This document shows positions 12,830 to 14,072 of a stretch of 14,072 bases of DNA, one piece after another. Every line of letters starts with the position of its first letter. Positions within the stretch are counted from its first letter, which is position 1. The position numbers were made by a program, and so were the translations under genes. Under the pieces are notes generated by a model. The model did not search any database and had not been told where the DNA came from. It saw only the letters and a program-made list of their open reading frames with translations. Source of the DNA: an uncultured Bacilli bacterium (GTDB lineage Bacteria; Bacillota_I; Bacilli_A; RF39; UBA660); the NCBI GenBank assembly GCA_944359735.1, contig CALVTA010000028.1:1-14072 (forward strand). Reading direction: 5' to 3'.

Positions 12830-13950
12830 TACTCATCACTCCCTTCTAGAAATTGACTACTTAAGGAAGTAAGAAGACTACCTCTTGTAATTAAGCCTTG
12901 TAATATTCCTTTAGAATTAATTACAGGAATAGTAGTTGTTTTAGCATTATTAACAACATTTAAAACATCTACAAGGGAATCTGTCTCTTTAACACTAATA
13001 GAGTTTTTAGATATATAGTTACTAGCACTTTTCTTTAAATCAGAATCTTTTGATAATTCATCTATAATAATAGAACCTAAATACTTTTTCTTACTATCTA
13101 CAACCATTAGAGTATCTACTTTTAGATTTCTCATTTTAGTAAGGCATCTAAATAAAGATAAATTTTCTCTACAAGTTACAGGACTTTTTAACATAATATC
13201 TTTTACTTTAATAAACTCAGGTGATGTCCATATTCTTTTAGGTCCTACAAAGTCACTAACAAATTTATTTTTAGGATGCTTCAAAATATTTTCAGGTGTA
13301 TCATACTGAATAATATGTCCTCCATCCATAATACAAATTTTATCGGCTATTTTAATGGCTTCATCCATATCGTGAGTAACAAAGACAATAGTCTTTTTAA
13401 ATTTCTCTTGAATCCTTAAAAGTTCATCTTGTAAAGAGTTTCTAGTCATAGGATCCAAAGCTGAAAATGGTTCATCCATAAGTATTATAGATGGATCTGT
13501 TAAGAAGGCTCTTGCAACTCCTACTCGTTGTTGTTGTCCTCCTGATAATTCTGTAGGATATCTATCTAAATAAGACATATCTAGTCCTACCATATCCATC
13601 ATTTCTTTTGTCTTTTTATTAATTTCATCCTCTGGCATCTTTTTTAATCTTGCAATTAAGTCAATATTTTCTCTAATTGAAAGATGAGGAAAAAGACCTG
13701 TCTGTTGTATAACATAACCAATATTTCTTCTTAATTCAATAACATTTTTATTATTAATATCTTCTCCATCTATTAAAATATGTCCTTTAGTAGGATTAAT
13801 TAATCTATTAATCATCTTTAAAGTAGTAGTTTTACCACAACCACTCTCCCCTATTAGGCAAACAATATTTCCTGTTTCAATTTTAAAGGAAATATTAGAA
13901 AGAACATTAGTATTTTTATATTTTTTAAAAACATTTTTAAATTCTATCAT
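12829..13950 (-). CDS. opuCA: Osmolyte ABC transporter ATPase with tandem CBS domains
   Basis: The 373-aa protein powers import by the fused permease encoded next. The nucleotide domain shows Walker A GESGCGKT (34-41), the Q-loop (VIQQTG, 80-85), signature LSGGQQQRV (135-143), Walker B IILMDEP (155-161) and switch H193 (VTHDMDEA). Two CBS domains fill about 248-300 and 312-365. In OpuA/OpuC-type systems they sense ionic strength or cyclic-di-AMP to gate transport; this is family knowledge, not visible here. ATG 13950 has AAGGGG 7 bases upstream. It begins 14 bases after the upstream hydrolase gene, and its TAATG overlap couples it to the permease. The symbol is by family resemblance. Confidence 0.92.
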   Translation of the reverse strand: MIEFKNVFKKYKNTNVLSNISFKIETGNIVCLIGESGCGKTTTLKMINRLINPTKGHILIDGEDINNKNVIELRRNIGYVIQQTGLFPHLSIRENIDLIARLKKMPEDEINKKTKEMMDMVGLDMSYLDRYPTELSGGQQQRVGVARAFLTDPSIILMDEPFSALDPMTRNSLQDELLRIQEKFKKTIVFVTHDMDEAIKIADKICIMDGGHIIQYDTPENILKHPKNKFVSDFVGPKRIWTSPEFIKVKDIMLKSPVTCRENLSLFRCLTKMRNLKVDTLMVVDSKKKYLGSIIIDELSKDSDLKKSASNYISKNSISVKETDSLVDVLNVVNNAKTTTIPVINSKGILQGLITRGSLLTSLSSQFLEGSDE

Positions 13951-13964
13951 TATACTACCCCTTT

Positions 13965-14072
13965 TTAATAAAATATTTTACTATTTATTTCTTTATTTAA
14001 ATTATCTACAAAGTATTTAGCATCTTCTCTACTTCCTACGGCAAGTCCATAATGAATAGGAATAGCATATTT
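13965..14072 (-). CDS. MBL-fold metal-dependent hydrolase, C-terminal end
   Basis: Only the last 35 codons are present; the start lies beyond the window. The frame reads KYAIPIHYGLAVGSREDAKY and ends at TAA 13967. The AIPIHYG...GS.EDA pattern is the C-terminal signature of small metallo-beta-lactamase-fold hydrolases (COG2220 type), where this His is usually a metal ligand. It lies 14 bases before the transporter ATPase on the same strand, so it is likely the leading or internal gene of that operon. Substrate unknown. Confidence 0.65.
   Translation of the reverse strand, partial: KYAIPIHYGLAVGSREDAKYFVDNLNKEINSKIFY

Noticed and set aside
1..14072. TGA read as tryptophan (mycoplasma-type code)
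   Set aside because: Several genes end with TGA at sensible places and use TGG for Trp, so the standard code applies.

Overview
The window comes from a very AT-rich member of the Bacillota, most likely an uncultured gut bacterium. The reasons are strong AGGAGG-type ribosome sites, TATAAT promoters with TG extensions, Tn916/phage-type integrase architecture, an OpuC-type osmolyte transporter and a standard code in which TGA is a stop. It divides into an integrated mobile element (about 1-7252) and ordinary chromosome (7253-14072).

Mobile element, left end outside the window. The right boundary is visible. A 49-nt 3' piece of a tRNA-Lys(CTT) gene, starting in the anticodon stem-loop, lies behind a tyrosine recombinase gene and keeps the chromosomal tRNA terminator, so it is the attR scar. 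Inside it, from left to right: a 54-aa helix-turn-helix protein (minus strand); a noncoding stretch with two minus-strand hairpin terminators and a possible tiny membrane peptide; a three-gene minus-strand envelope operon (zinc-ribbon membrane protein, membrane protein with Cys-rich tail, lipoprotein); a translationally coupled pair of unrecognised helical proteins (382 and 239 aa); an 87-aa unrecognised protein; a 540-bp control region; then an excisionase-like gene and the integrase on the plus strand.

The least ordinary part is 4690-5630. It holds a seven-copy array of AGTTT spaced exactly 11/10/11/10/11/10 bp (10.5-bp helical phasing), a 30-bp three-block palindrome over the promoter of the 87-aa gene, five tandem 10-bp repeats, and two plus-strand terminators with no gene in front of them. 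It reads like a maintenance, replication or partition control locus for the excised circle, or an xis/int switch. No function can be assigned from sequence alone. An outward-facing promoter at the right end (7073-7101) would read into the left end once the element circularises.

Chromosome. A DUF4186 gene (minus) is divergent from a DNA-deoxyinosine glycosylase-type gene (plus). The latter meets tail to tail a copper-export operon (CopZ-like chaperone plus CopA Cu(I) ATPase, minus). After about 470 bp containing only decayed coding traces comes a minus-strand operon for quaternary-amine osmolyte uptake: the end of an MBL-fold hydrolase, an OpuCA-type ATPase with tandem CBS domains, and a permease fused to its substrate-binding domain.
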